Below are positions 10,901-17,826 of a stretch of DNA of 58,038 bases, piece by piece. The first letter of the stretch is position 1. Each line of letters starts with the position of its first letter. Origin of the DNA: Ignavibacteriales bacterium. GTDB taxonomy: Bacteria; Bacteroidota; Ignavibacteria; Ignavibacteriales; Ignavibacteriaceae. The position numbers and the translations under genes are program-made. The notes beneath the pieces were generated by a model. The model made no database searches. It was given only the letters and a program-made list of their open reading frames with translations, and was not told the DNA's origin. The stretch spans positions 1 to 58,038 of the forward strand of contig JADJNX010000014.1 of the NCBI GenBank assembly GCA_016714125.1. Direction: 5' to 3'.

Positions 10901-11741
10901 GGAGAAAAAACCTGTTATCGTTCAGGGAGATTCTGATAAACTTGGTGTTGCATTAGAAGAACTGAACAGGCTGACGGGACTGGAAGAAGTAAAAGAAAAT
11001 GTGGCAAGGCTGGTAAGCAGTCTTAAGATTAGTCGCATGCGACGAGAGCGTGGCATGAGTGTGATCCAAAAACCACTTCATGCAGTTTTCACGGGAGGTC
11101 CCGGCACCGGTAAAACAACGGTTGCACGGCTGTTAAGTAATATCTTTAGAGAACTTGGAGTTGTTCAAAAGGGACACCTTGTTGAGGTTGACCGGGCACA
11201 ACTTGTCGCCGGATACAGCGGCCAAACAGCAATCAAAACCGATGAAGTAATCACAAAAGCCCTTGGTGGTGTTCTCTTTATTGATGAGGCATATACTCTT
11301 GCAAGAGGTGGAGGTGACTTTGGACAGGAGGCTATTGATACCCTTCTTAAAAGAATGGAAGACTATAAAGATGAACTGGTGGTAATTGTAGCAGGATATC
11401 GGGATGAAATGATGAGATTTATTGAATCAAACCCCGGACTTCAGTCACGATTTACCCAGGAATTTTATTTCGAGGATTATAACCCGGATCAGTTGGAAAA
11501 CATAGTTAAAGGAATGGCTGCGAAAAACGGTTACACATTTGATCAAAATGGAGCTGATGCATTGTTTAATCTGCTTGTCAAGTTATATAACAAGCGAGAT
11601 AAAAACTTTGGTAACGCCAGAACGGCACGGAATATTCTTTTGAAGATAATTACAAATCAGGAGGAAAGAATTTCGGGGATACTTGCCCCTTCAAATTCTG
11701 ATCTTCAACTCTTAAAACAGGAAGACATCCCCCTGAATTAA
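7954..11741 (+). pseudogene. Giant protein with TPR-like N-terminus and three tandem CbbX-like AAA+ modules, one frameshift
   Basis: The repaired product is about 1,262 residues. Residues 1-280 are helical repeats (TPR-like, with LLKGRYRMALPLAEKLY). About 285-405 form a beta-rich domain. Three AAA+ modules of the CbbX / SpoVK / EccA type follow, each with Walker A GxPGTGKTTVA (about residues 479, 764 and 1047), Walker B VLFIDEAYTL or TLFIDEAYTL, sensor segment VIVAGY or VIAAGY, and an RDKNFGNAR arginine motif. The frame breaks at 9601-9606, where one G is missing; adding it restores GAGNDFGQEAIDVLLKRMED. CbbX proteins remodel partner proteins in hexameric rings. Three modules on one chain suggest a pseudo-hexamer built from two chains. 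It starts one base after the small helical gene, so it is the likely output of the SiaA/SiaC pathway. Confidence 0.85.
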
Positions 11742-11854
11742 CACTGTCTGATAAAATCGGATTTGTTCCGGATTTTGAATTCGGTTGATCATTTCATGGG
11801 TAAGTTCTACTTGGGGTGGACTTTTGAAGTTGTCCCGAGGATTTAAAAATAAAA

Positions 11855-11885
11855 AACCGGATCCTTGTCATCCAAAGATCCGGTT
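11855..11885 (-). terminator. Rho-independent terminator of the secreted-protein gene
   Basis: AACCGGATC (11855-11863) pairs with GATCCGGTT (11877-11885). Read on the minus strand, the stem is followed by a run of T (complement of 11851-11856). It sits 18 bases past the stop of the minus-strand gene at 11903. Confidence 0.85.
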
Positions 11886-11902
11886 GCAAAATCTGGGATT
11901 AA

Positions 11903-12379
11903 TTAGTGTGCAGCTGAAATGCTGTGGAGGATGCTTTGAACATCAGCAGCATATTTTTGAAGTGTTTCAGGGGTGGCCCATGCACCAACCATCAGGCTCT
12001 TACCGGCAACTGGTGTGTCGATAATTCCGATAGCTAAAAGAATTCCATCTGCAGTACCTTCTACTACAATTCCACCCATTCCGTTAACATCAACCACCTG
12101 ACCTTCGCCGAGTTTAAGGTCAGCAACCTGAGCTGCGAGCATTTTATCAACTTCTGCAAGTGCTGCTCCAAGATCGTCAACGCCAATAACATTAAAATGA
12201 ACTGCAAATCCACCTTCAGCGGGGGAAGCAATAATTGAGTTACCTTCTGCTTCATACACCCAACCGGCAGGGAGTGTAACACTTACTTTTGCTTCGGAAT
12301 TGGTGAATGTTTCCTGAGCAAAATTTGGAATTGCAAATAAAGCGAGGAATAGAAATAAAATTGAGATTCTCTTAGACAT
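11903..12379 (-). CDS. Small secreted protein, unknown function
   Basis: The product has 158 residues with a clear signal peptide (ISILFLFLALFAIPNFAQ). An AAGGAG ribosome site lies 5 bases before the ATG. The mature part looks like a compact alpha/beta fold: SVTLPAGWVYEAEGN, then FAVHFNVIGVDDLGAALAEV, DVNGMGGIVVEGTADGI, and a C-terminal helix YAADVQSILHSI. This pattern resembles PsbP/DcrB-like or 'surface quality-control' proteins, but the similarity is too loose to name a family. The gene is monocistronic, with its own terminator. Confidence 0.7.
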   Translation of the reverse strand: MSKRISILFLFLALFAIPNFAQETFTNSEAKVSVTLPAGWVYEAEGNSIIASPAEGGFAVHFNVIGVDDLGAALAEVDKMLAAQVADLKLGEGQVVDVNGMGGIVVEGTADGILLAIGIIDTPVAGKSLMVGAWATPETLQKYAADVQSILHSISAAH

Positions 12380-12618
12380 GGTGTCTCCTTGTGGATATTA
12401 AGATTGTGATTGTTTATTAAAATTAAATTCTAAGCAAGAGAAACTGCTTATGACAAACTATGATGAGCGGAAATTGATTGCGATTGGGGTACTGAAACCA
12501 CAAATTCCTTCGATTAAAAAAATTCGAGTGCAATATAACTACCATTTGCACAATAAAAAAGGGTTAAATGGTTTATAAGACTCAATCGAAATAATAATTT
12601 CAAACAATTAATTCTCAT

Positions 12619-12902
12619 CTACATTAATATACTCTCAACAAGCTCAATAAGTTCCCTTTTCATGAAAGGTTTTGCAAGATAATGTGTACACCCTCCCTTT
12701 AGGAACTCAGATCGTTCATTTCCCATCGAATATGAAGTTACGGCAATCATGGGAATATTTTGATACTCAGGCATCGATAACAACGATTTTACTACATCCA
12801 TACCACTTATTGAGGCACCCAGATAGATATCCATTCGTGCAATATTAGTTCTTTGTCATCTTCAGAATCTTCAACCATTAAAACACGCAGAGGAATCTTC
12901 AT
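12619..12902 (-). pseudogene. Response regulator receiver domain with internal deletion
   Basis: From an ATG at 12902 the minus strand reads KIPLRVLMVEDSEDDKELILHE, the typical receiver N-terminus with its acidic DSEDD cluster. A few codons later another frame reads DIYLGASISGMDVVKSLL, then PMIAVTSY (conserved Thr/Ser region) and YLAKPFMKREL (conserved Lys-Pro). The roughly 35 residues that normally separate these parts, including helix 1 to strand 3, are missing. The length is 71 residues after the junction. This is a deletion rather than a simple frameshift, so either a decayed stand-alone CheY-like gene or an assembly collapse. Confidence 0.65.
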
Positions 12903-13021
12903 ATTACTTCTCTATTTTTTTCAAAGCCGTTTATTACATCACGATTTAAAACACAAAATATAAAAAAATTAAAAATATATGGCAGCAAAGATTCATTATT
13001 GAGAGTAAAAATTAAACAAAA

Positions 13022-13747
13022 TTAATTTTTTAGATATGTTTCCATAATTTCATTAATTTTTTGACCTGCCTTTTCGGATGGCTGGTTTTCTTCAGGGGCA
13101 GCATAGAATTTTTTCAACTCTTCCGCAAGCCATGAAAGAGAATCATCCTTACCAATCTCATTCACTTTTGCAAGAGCTTTTGGGAGGTCTCCCTCAACTT
13201 CAAAATAGATAATCGAATAAGCAATGATTAACGAAGCATTCATTCCTGACTTGGCAGCTTCGTCAAGCACGGATAGATATTTTTGTGATGAATAGTTAAT
13301 CTTTGTTGCATCTCCACTTTTGATAAAAGGGATTACTTTGGTAAGGAACTCTGCTTCTTCGATGTAGCCTGTAATGGTTTGAATAAACTCACCCTTTTTT
13401 GTAAAAAAGGCGGTTGCGGGGTAGCCCGAAACCTTAAAAACTTTTCCAAATTCTTCAGGAGTGTAGGAAGTGCCGGCGATACTGATATTGCCGTCGGTCT
13501 CAGGGTTATATTTAATGCAAACAAACTCTTTGTTTAGTGCTTCAATAACATCCTTTTTACCATACGTGGCGGTGTCCATTACCTTACACCATCCACACCA
13601 TTCAGTATATGCATCGAGCAAAACCATTTTACCCGAGGAATCTGCGGAAGGGAATCCCTCAGCGGGGGTGTACCATTTAAGTGACTGACTAAAGACTGAC
13701 AGTGAGATTAAAAAGAAGGTGAGGGACAGTTTTACAATGAAATTCAA
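13022..13747 (-). CDS. Exported thioredoxin-fold protein
   Basis: After a signal peptide (FIVKLSLTFFLISLSVFSQ) comes a thioredoxin fold of the DsbD-gamma/SoxW-like group: VLLDAYTEWCGWCKVMD with active-site CGWC, FVCIKYNPETDG, and the cis-Pro loop VSGYPATAFF. A helical C-terminal extension of about 90 residues follows (LPKALAKVNEIGKDDSL). It likely works as a periplasmic thiol-disulfide protein. The frame opens at 13759, but I prefer the TTG at 13747 because GGAG lies 6 bases upstream. It stands between the broken response regulator and the metal-exporter cluster. Confidence 0.8.
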   Translation of the reverse strand: MNFIVKLSLTFFLISLSVFSQSLKWYTPAEGFPSADSSGKMVLLDAYTEWCGWCKVMDTATYGKKDVIEALNKEFVCIKYNPETDGNISIAGTSYTPEEFGKVFKVSGYPATAFFTKKGEFIQTITGYIEEAEFLTKVIPFIKSGDATKINYSSQKYLSVLDEAAKSGMNASLIIAYSIIYFEVEGDLPKALAKVNEIGKDDSLSWLAEELKKFYAAPEENQPSEKAGQKINEIMETYLKN

Positions 13748-13880
13748 TTTCGACTCCAAATTTTACATGTTTTTAACTATTGTGGATGCAAGATATTTAA
13801 TTCCAAAACAATTAAATGTTGAAAAAAAGGGGCATGAATTGAAGTGTAGCAGCCAAAAATAGGGGAATGATTAAAACGCG

Positions 13881-14723
13881 CTAAAAACCTGCAAGAAAAA
13901 GGATCAAACCCAGGATTAAACCGATCGTGAAATTGAATAATTTTATCTTCAGCGCATCCTTTAGTGAGTATGACAACATTGGAAGCATCCCATGCCCGTC
14001 TTGGACAATGGAACTGGTTAAAAGAACCGAGAAGGGAACAAGACCCTGTGCAAAAAGTGTAACAAAAATAAGGTGTGGCCCCGATTCGGGAATTAATCCA
14101 ACAAGTGCCCCGAGGAACAGAAACACTATTTTATACTCTGAAGTGAAAGAAGAGAGATCAAAATATTTCATACCGATGTGGACAATGATCAGTGCACCAA
14201 AAGTCCAAAGAGAAGTTCGGATCAGGTGTTTTTTGATTATGTGAGCCCACACATGTTCTTTGATATAGTGTTTAACTCCGTGGGTATGCTCATGTACAAC
14301 CATTTCTGTGCAGTTATCACAGGTTTTGATCTGAAACTTCTTTACTGTGTAATCTATTATATAACTCCCTGCAACACCGATGACAAATAGTATAACAAAA
14401 AGAATCACTGCCTCTTGAGGAAACATGGCAAGCATAACAAATGCCTCATCACCCGAAACAGCAATCATTGATCCGGCAAGGGCCCCAAAACTTATGATAC
14501 CATGTACATAAAGCGAAACATTTGTGAATCCTCCGATACATCCCGGGAGAGCACCAATAAAAGATGCTGAAATGTATTGAACCAATTTCTTCTTTTCCCT
14601 GAAAAAGGTACGCAGTTTTTTCCTGGTTAAGACATTTAATAGATCAACAACTATCATCATCACCATTACGAGCAGTGAGATTTTTAAAGTTTCAACCACT
14701 ATTCCTGATAATTCTTCAAACAT
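13881..14723 (-). CDS. ArsP_2-type putative metal (manganese/heavy metal) exporter
   Basis: The protein of about 280 residues has roughly 8-9 hydrophobic helices and a His-rich central cytoplasmic loop (CDNCTEMVVHEHTHGVKHYIKEH). Conserved membrane motifs are IGALPGCIGGF near the N-terminus and LVGLIPESGPHLIF near the C-terminus. These two inverted-repeat motifs define the PF11449/ArsP_2 group, annotated as putative manganese or heavy-metal transporters. The start at 14723 is chosen because it lies 2 bases after the stop of the thioesterase gene; the reading frame could open at 14765. The His/Cys loop suggests metal sensing or loading. Confidence 0.75.
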   Translation of the reverse strand: MFEELSGIVVETLKISLLVMVMMIVVDLLNVLTRKKLRTFFREKKKLVQYISASFIGALPGCIGGFTNVSLYVHGIISFGALAGSMIAVSGDEAFVMLAMFPQEAVILFVILFVIGVAGSYIIDYTVKKFQIKTCDNCTEMVVHEHTHGVKHYIKEHVWAHIIKKHLIRTSLWTFGALIIVHIGMKYFDLSSFTSEYKIVFLFLGALVGLIPESGPHLIFVTLFAQGLVPFSVLLTSSIVQDGHGMLPMLSYSLKDALKIKLFNFTIGLILGLILFLAGF

Positions 14724-14725
14724 TT

Positions 14726-15093
14726 CTAAACCATTTTGCCAGTTTTTATATCCACCCGTACACACTTTTGTTCGGCTTTAGCGTGAATTCCGCTACCGGA
14801 TGTGATAACAAAATTCAAGCGAAGTATTCCTTTATTATTTTCAATAAGAGAGACCTTCCCCAAAACCCAATCAAACAGTTTTAATGGTTGTTTATATCTG
14901 ATATAAGCTGATACAACCACAAAGTAATGTCCGTTCTCGATCTCCTTTGTAAAATCAAAATATTTATCCAAAAACTGTTCCTAAGCTCTTCAAGCCACCT
15001 TATGTAAACGATGTTATTAAGATGTCCACCGGCATCGATATCAAAAGTTTTTACTTCAAAATCAAGCTCCAACCGTTTCAAGATATCATTCAT
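14726..15093 (-). pseudogene. Acyl-CoA thioesterase (4HBT hotdog fold), one frameshift
   Basis: The two pieces join into one 4HBT thioesterase: FEVKTFDIDAGGHLNNIVYIRWLEELR (the D-x-x-GHLNN active-site region), then LDKYFDFTKEIENGHYFVVV, YIRYKQPLKLFDWV and an ending of VRVDIKTGKMV. The break at about 14970 is one missing T in a T-run (AGTTTTTGG). YbgC-like enzymes hydrolyse acyl-CoA. Its ATG overlaps the stop of the DUF89 gene by four bases, and the exporter starts two bases after its stop. These three form an operon in the order DUF89, thioesterase, exporter. Confidence 0.75.
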
Positions 15094-15944
15094 TTTGAAT
15101 TAGCCTTGTAAATTAAAGCAGCAGTCCCTTCGGCCTGCCCACACCTGAGAGCAATAGCAGGGCACTTCACCTTAAACATAAAAAAGATATCGCGTTTTAC
15201 ATCAAGCAGGGTTTCATAATTCCCCTGCCCCTTGGCAATAACCACATCAGCAGTATTAAAAAGATCAAGAAATTGGTTATTACACTGTCTTAGATCGGTT
15301 CCTGCTACTCGGCTTCCACTCTCAACTACCTCACACAGTTTGTCAATCTTTAGCTGTTTACATTCTTTTATTGTTATGTCGTTTAATACAGGCCTGGATC
15401 GAACAGCAAAAACCACCCTTTCGGGCCCTAAAGCTTTAATAAGGAAGATGTCAAAAACAGCTTCTTCGGTGTTATCACCAATATAGAGTATCTTTTTTGC
15501 GTTTTTAACGGAATTGAGGAATGTTTGAAGTGTTGGTTCATCAAGATTAATTTCTCCAATCTTGTGAACTTCATTTGAAATATTAAAATCGGGATTAGCT
15601 CCATAGTCAATCGCATTTCCTGCAATTGCAGCTTTGATTGACTCGATGAGAGGATTCTCAGATGTGGCAATCCTTTCCGCAATAACAGGTTGGAAACTGA
15701 GAGCTATTTTGAGATTTTTTTCTTTAATACCTGAATAGACATCAGAAATTGCGAGTCGGTCTTCAATCAAATCCTGAATTACGGTTGAAAACCAGGGAGC
15801 AGCAGAGTCGGGTTTAATTTCCGCCACTCTGGCGCAAACAGATTTTAATATCTCCAGTTGAATCTCTTTACTGTCCGTAAAGAGACTCGCAGAATTGTAT
15901 GCCTGCTTAAGAATGCATGGAATACATTGTGGATCAAAGAACAT
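15090..15944 (-). CDS. DUF89 / ARMT1-like damage-control phosphatase
   Basis: The 284-residue protein opens with FFDPQCIPCILKQAY, the CxxC N-terminus of archaeal/bacterial DUF89 proteins. It contains the family's metal-site motifs: ILYIGDNTEEAVFDIFLIK (GDN), VVFAVRSRPVLNDIT and DVVIAKGQGNYETL, and ends with FMFKVKCPAIALRCG. DUF89 enzymes are metal-dependent phosphatases thought to remove damaged phospho-metabolites. The placement upstream of a thioesterase and a metal exporter hints at a metal-linked function, but this is only context. Confidence 0.85.
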   Translation of the reverse strand: MFFDPQCIPCILKQAYNSASLFTDSKEIQLEILKSVCARVAEIKPDSAAPWFSTVIQDLIEDRLAISDVYSGIKEKNLKIALSFQPVIAERIATSENPLIESIKAAIAGNAIDYGANPDFNISNEVHKIGEINLDEPTLQTFLNSVKNAKKILYIGDNTEEAVFDIFLIKALGPERVVFAVRSRPVLNDITIKECKQLKIDKLCEVVESGSRVAGTDLRQCNNQFLDLFNTADVVIAKGQGNYETLLDVKRDIFFMFKVKCPAIALRCGQAEGTAALIYKANSK

Positions 15945-15981
15945 ATAAAACTACTTTACCCCGGAATTGGATTCCTGGTGT

Positions 15982-16422
15982 TTAATTATGATTGTGATGA
16001 TGTTCGTGATCGTGGTTGTGGCCATGGTTGTGGTTATGGTGATGCTCGTGGTCATGGCTGTGTGCACAAACCTCAAAACCGGATATTTCACCCTTTTTGT
16101 AGAGGTCGAGAGCTTCTTCAAATAAAAGTCCCGAAGCTGTAATTACTTCGATTCCAAAACCATGAAAACCATTAACAGCTTTTTGTCCCATACCACCGGC
16201 GATAATAGTTTCAACATTAAACTGGTTCACATAACCCGGCATCTGGCATGAGCCACTGTGTTGCCCTGCAAGTGGATTAAAATACGACTCCTGTTTAACC
16301 GTATCATTGTTTTCATCAAGTTCAATAACAAGAAACCTGGAACAATGCCCAAAATGCCCCGCTATTTTTATTTCATTTTCTTTTTCATTCTCTTCAATTG
16401 CCAGTGCAATGCGCTTATTCAT
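15982..16422 (-). CDS. NifX/NafY-like dinitrogenase cofactor-binding family protein with His-rich tail
   Basis: Residues 1-115 match the Nif-cofactor (MTH1175-like) fold: RIALAIEENE, then IAGHFGHCSRFLVIEL, VETIIAGGMGQKAVNGFHGFG and IEVITASG. These small ribonuclease-H-like proteins bind Fe-S or Mo-Fe-S clusters. The last 30 residues are mostly His, Asp and Asn (HDHEHHHNHNHGHN pattern), a probable metal store or relay. The gene lies in line with the Cys-rich radical SAM gene, 341 bases downstream, and close to a sigma-54 activator. The long upstream gap holds the ATTGCA palindromes. No nitrogenase genes are seen, so nitrogen fixation is not implied. Confidence 0.85.
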   Translation of the reverse strand: MNKRIALAIEENEKENEIKIAGHFGHCSRFLVIELDENNDTVKQESYFNPLAGQHSGSCQMPGYVNQFNVETIIAGGMGQKAVNGFHGFGIEVITASGLLFEEALDLYKKGEISGFEVCAHSHDHEHHHNHNHGHNHDHEHHHNHN

Positions 16423-16666
16423 TTTATACCTGTCTTATCATTGTTTACATAAAAAAAGGAGGCAACAATTCCAAAACGAAATCACTAATCAAATAAAGCA
16501 TGCCACCTCCTGAACTATAAAATTAAATCACCCGATCCTCTGTCTGTTATAATATTAGCACTTTAGTTTAGAGGAAATTTCATTTTGTCTTAATGACCAC
16601 ATTAATGTTCAAATACTATGCCATTAGTATTTTATTAGGTTCAGAACCAAAAAGATACTTTAATTG

Positions 16667-16723
16667 ATTGCAACAAAACGCAACATTGCAATGTTCGTTG
16701 CACCCATATTGCAATGTTGCAAT
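16667..16723. promoter_or_regulatory. Cluster of ATTGCA half-sites, candidate activator or repressor site
   Basis: Between the radical SAM gene and the NifX-like gene lie ATTGCA at 16667, the perfect palindrome AACATTGCAATGTT at 16682-16695 and ATTGCA-ATGT-TGCAAT at 16708-16723. The last has the same half-sites and the same 4-base spacer as the palindrome at 17769-17786 beside the sigma-54 activator. Upstream activator sites of sigma-54 enhancer-binding proteins are palindromes of this size placed 100-300 bases from the promoter. Apart from this the 16423-16763 gap holds only the small palindrome GGTTC-A-GAACC at 16638-16648. Confidence 0.55.
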
Positions 16724-16763
16724 GATATTTGATTTCCACTTGATGTTTTCATCGGCCTAATAA

Positions 16764-17741
16764 TCAACTTGCTGCTGCCTGATAATAGTTTGCCTGCTGA
16801 CACCCAAGAATTACTGCACCCGGAATTCTTCTCTTTATCATGTCTGTAAGATTTAAATGTATCATTGGATCTGTGACTTTCTTCCCGACTATTTTTGAGT
16901 TATCAACAAAAGAAAAGTCTGAAGCGACCGTATTGAGTGAAGCAAAATATTCTCCCAAGTTTTTAATCTCCTCAAAATCATCATTGTAACCATCTACAAT
17001 TACAGTTTCAGTTGTAAGTTCACCTCTGAATTGAGAAGCAAATTCCCTTACCGATTCGAGAATCAGATCCAGGTTCAGGCGGAGATGTGGCCTGTTAATT
17101 TTTCCCCAGGTCTCTGCATTAACTGTATCAATCTTAACAATTACATTATCGGCAGAAAGAAGGTTTTGTTGGACATTGTAGTTCCAAAGCAGAGAAGCAT
17201 TTGTAAATACCGCTGTTTTAACTCCCAGTCCCTTTATAAGTTGAATTTTTTGTCCAATATTTGAGTCAAGTGAGGCTTCACCATCAGGCATAAATGCGAC
17301 ACAGTCGATCGAAACTCCCTCTTTTTGGAGGTCTGAAATTTTTCTTCTGACACATGAAGCGAGGTTCCACGCATTTAAACATGTGTTGCAGCAAATGGAA
17401 CAACATGATGTGTTGCCACTTTTACAATAGATACAGTTATAAGTACATGCCTTCGATTTAACATTGTTAATCCCAAGACATACACCAAGCCTGGTGGATA
17501 AAAAGGGTCCAAAAATCACTTTTCCATCTTTGCAGAGATCTTTTGAAATTCCGGTTTGCAACTTTTCACTAAAATTCTTTAGTTTCTTTTTAATGAGTCT
17601 TAAAACTCCTGCTATAAATCCGGGATCGCCTCTTGTTTTTAAGTTTTTCATCAATTCCTCAATTAACATTTCTTCTTCATCAGCAATAAACATACCAAAA
17701 TGAAATTTGGAAGTATTTGTAATATTTTGGGAAGAAATCAT
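16764..17741 (-). CDS. Cys-rich radical SAM protein
   Basis: The protein of 325 residues has a helical N-terminus, then FGPFLSTRLGVCLGIN and the radical SAM motif C-TYN-C-IY-C. This is followed at once by an extra Cys cluster with the spacing C-C-x2-C-C-x2-C (SCCSICCNTC) and one more Cys (LASCVRR). Later segments are VSIDCVAFMPDGEASLD (the SAM-binding GE motif), VFTNASLLW, VIVKIDTVN and LTTETVIVDGYND. The framework resembles COG0731-like radical SAM enzymes. The extra cysteines could bind a second Fe-S cluster. It is transcribed divergently from the sigma-54 activator and in line with the NifX-like gene, so it may act in metallocluster assembly. The start could also be the Met at about 17693. 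Confidence 0.8.
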   Translation of the reverse strand: MISSQNITNTSKFHFGMFIADEEEMLIEELMKNLKTRGDPGFIAGVLRLIKKKLKNFSEKLQTGISKDLCKDGKVIFGPFLSTRLGVCLGINNVKSKACTYNCIYCKSGNTSCCSICCNTCLNAWNLASCVRRKISDLQKEGVSIDCVAFMPDGEASLDSNIGQKIQLIKGLGVKTAVFTNASLLWNYNVQQNLLSADNVIVKIDTVNAETWGKINRPHLRLNLDLILESVREFASQFRGELTTETVIVDGYNDDFEEIKNLGEYFASLNTVASDFSFVDNSKIVGKKVTDPMIHLNLTDMIKRRIPGAVILGCQQANYYQAAAS

Positions 17742-17768
17742 TTCATAAAAGCAATGAAGAAAAGAATT

Positions 17769-17786
17769 AATTGCATTAATGCAATT
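17769..17786. promoter_or_regulatory. 18-bp perfect palindrome in divergent promoter region
   Basis: AATTGCATTAATGCAATT is a perfect palindrome with half-sites ATTGCA/TGCAAT and a 4-base spacer. It lies between the divergent radical SAM gene and the sigma-54 activator gene. The same architecture recurs at 16708-16723, upstream of the NifX-like gene. Confidence 0.6.
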
Positions 17787-17826
17787 ATTTAAGTATATTT
17801 AGAGGCACTAGAAAAAAGTATGGAAG

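Noticed and set aside
16457..16512. Molybdenum-cofactor riboswitch before the NifX-like gene
   Set aside because: There are inverted AGGAGG/CCTCCT segments, but the conserved core of known Moco elements is not recognisable.
16423..16560. Sigma-54 promoter upstream of the NifX-like gene
   Set aside because: TGGCAT occurs on the minus strand near 16500, but no GC is found at the right distance for the -12 element, so I do not call a promoter.
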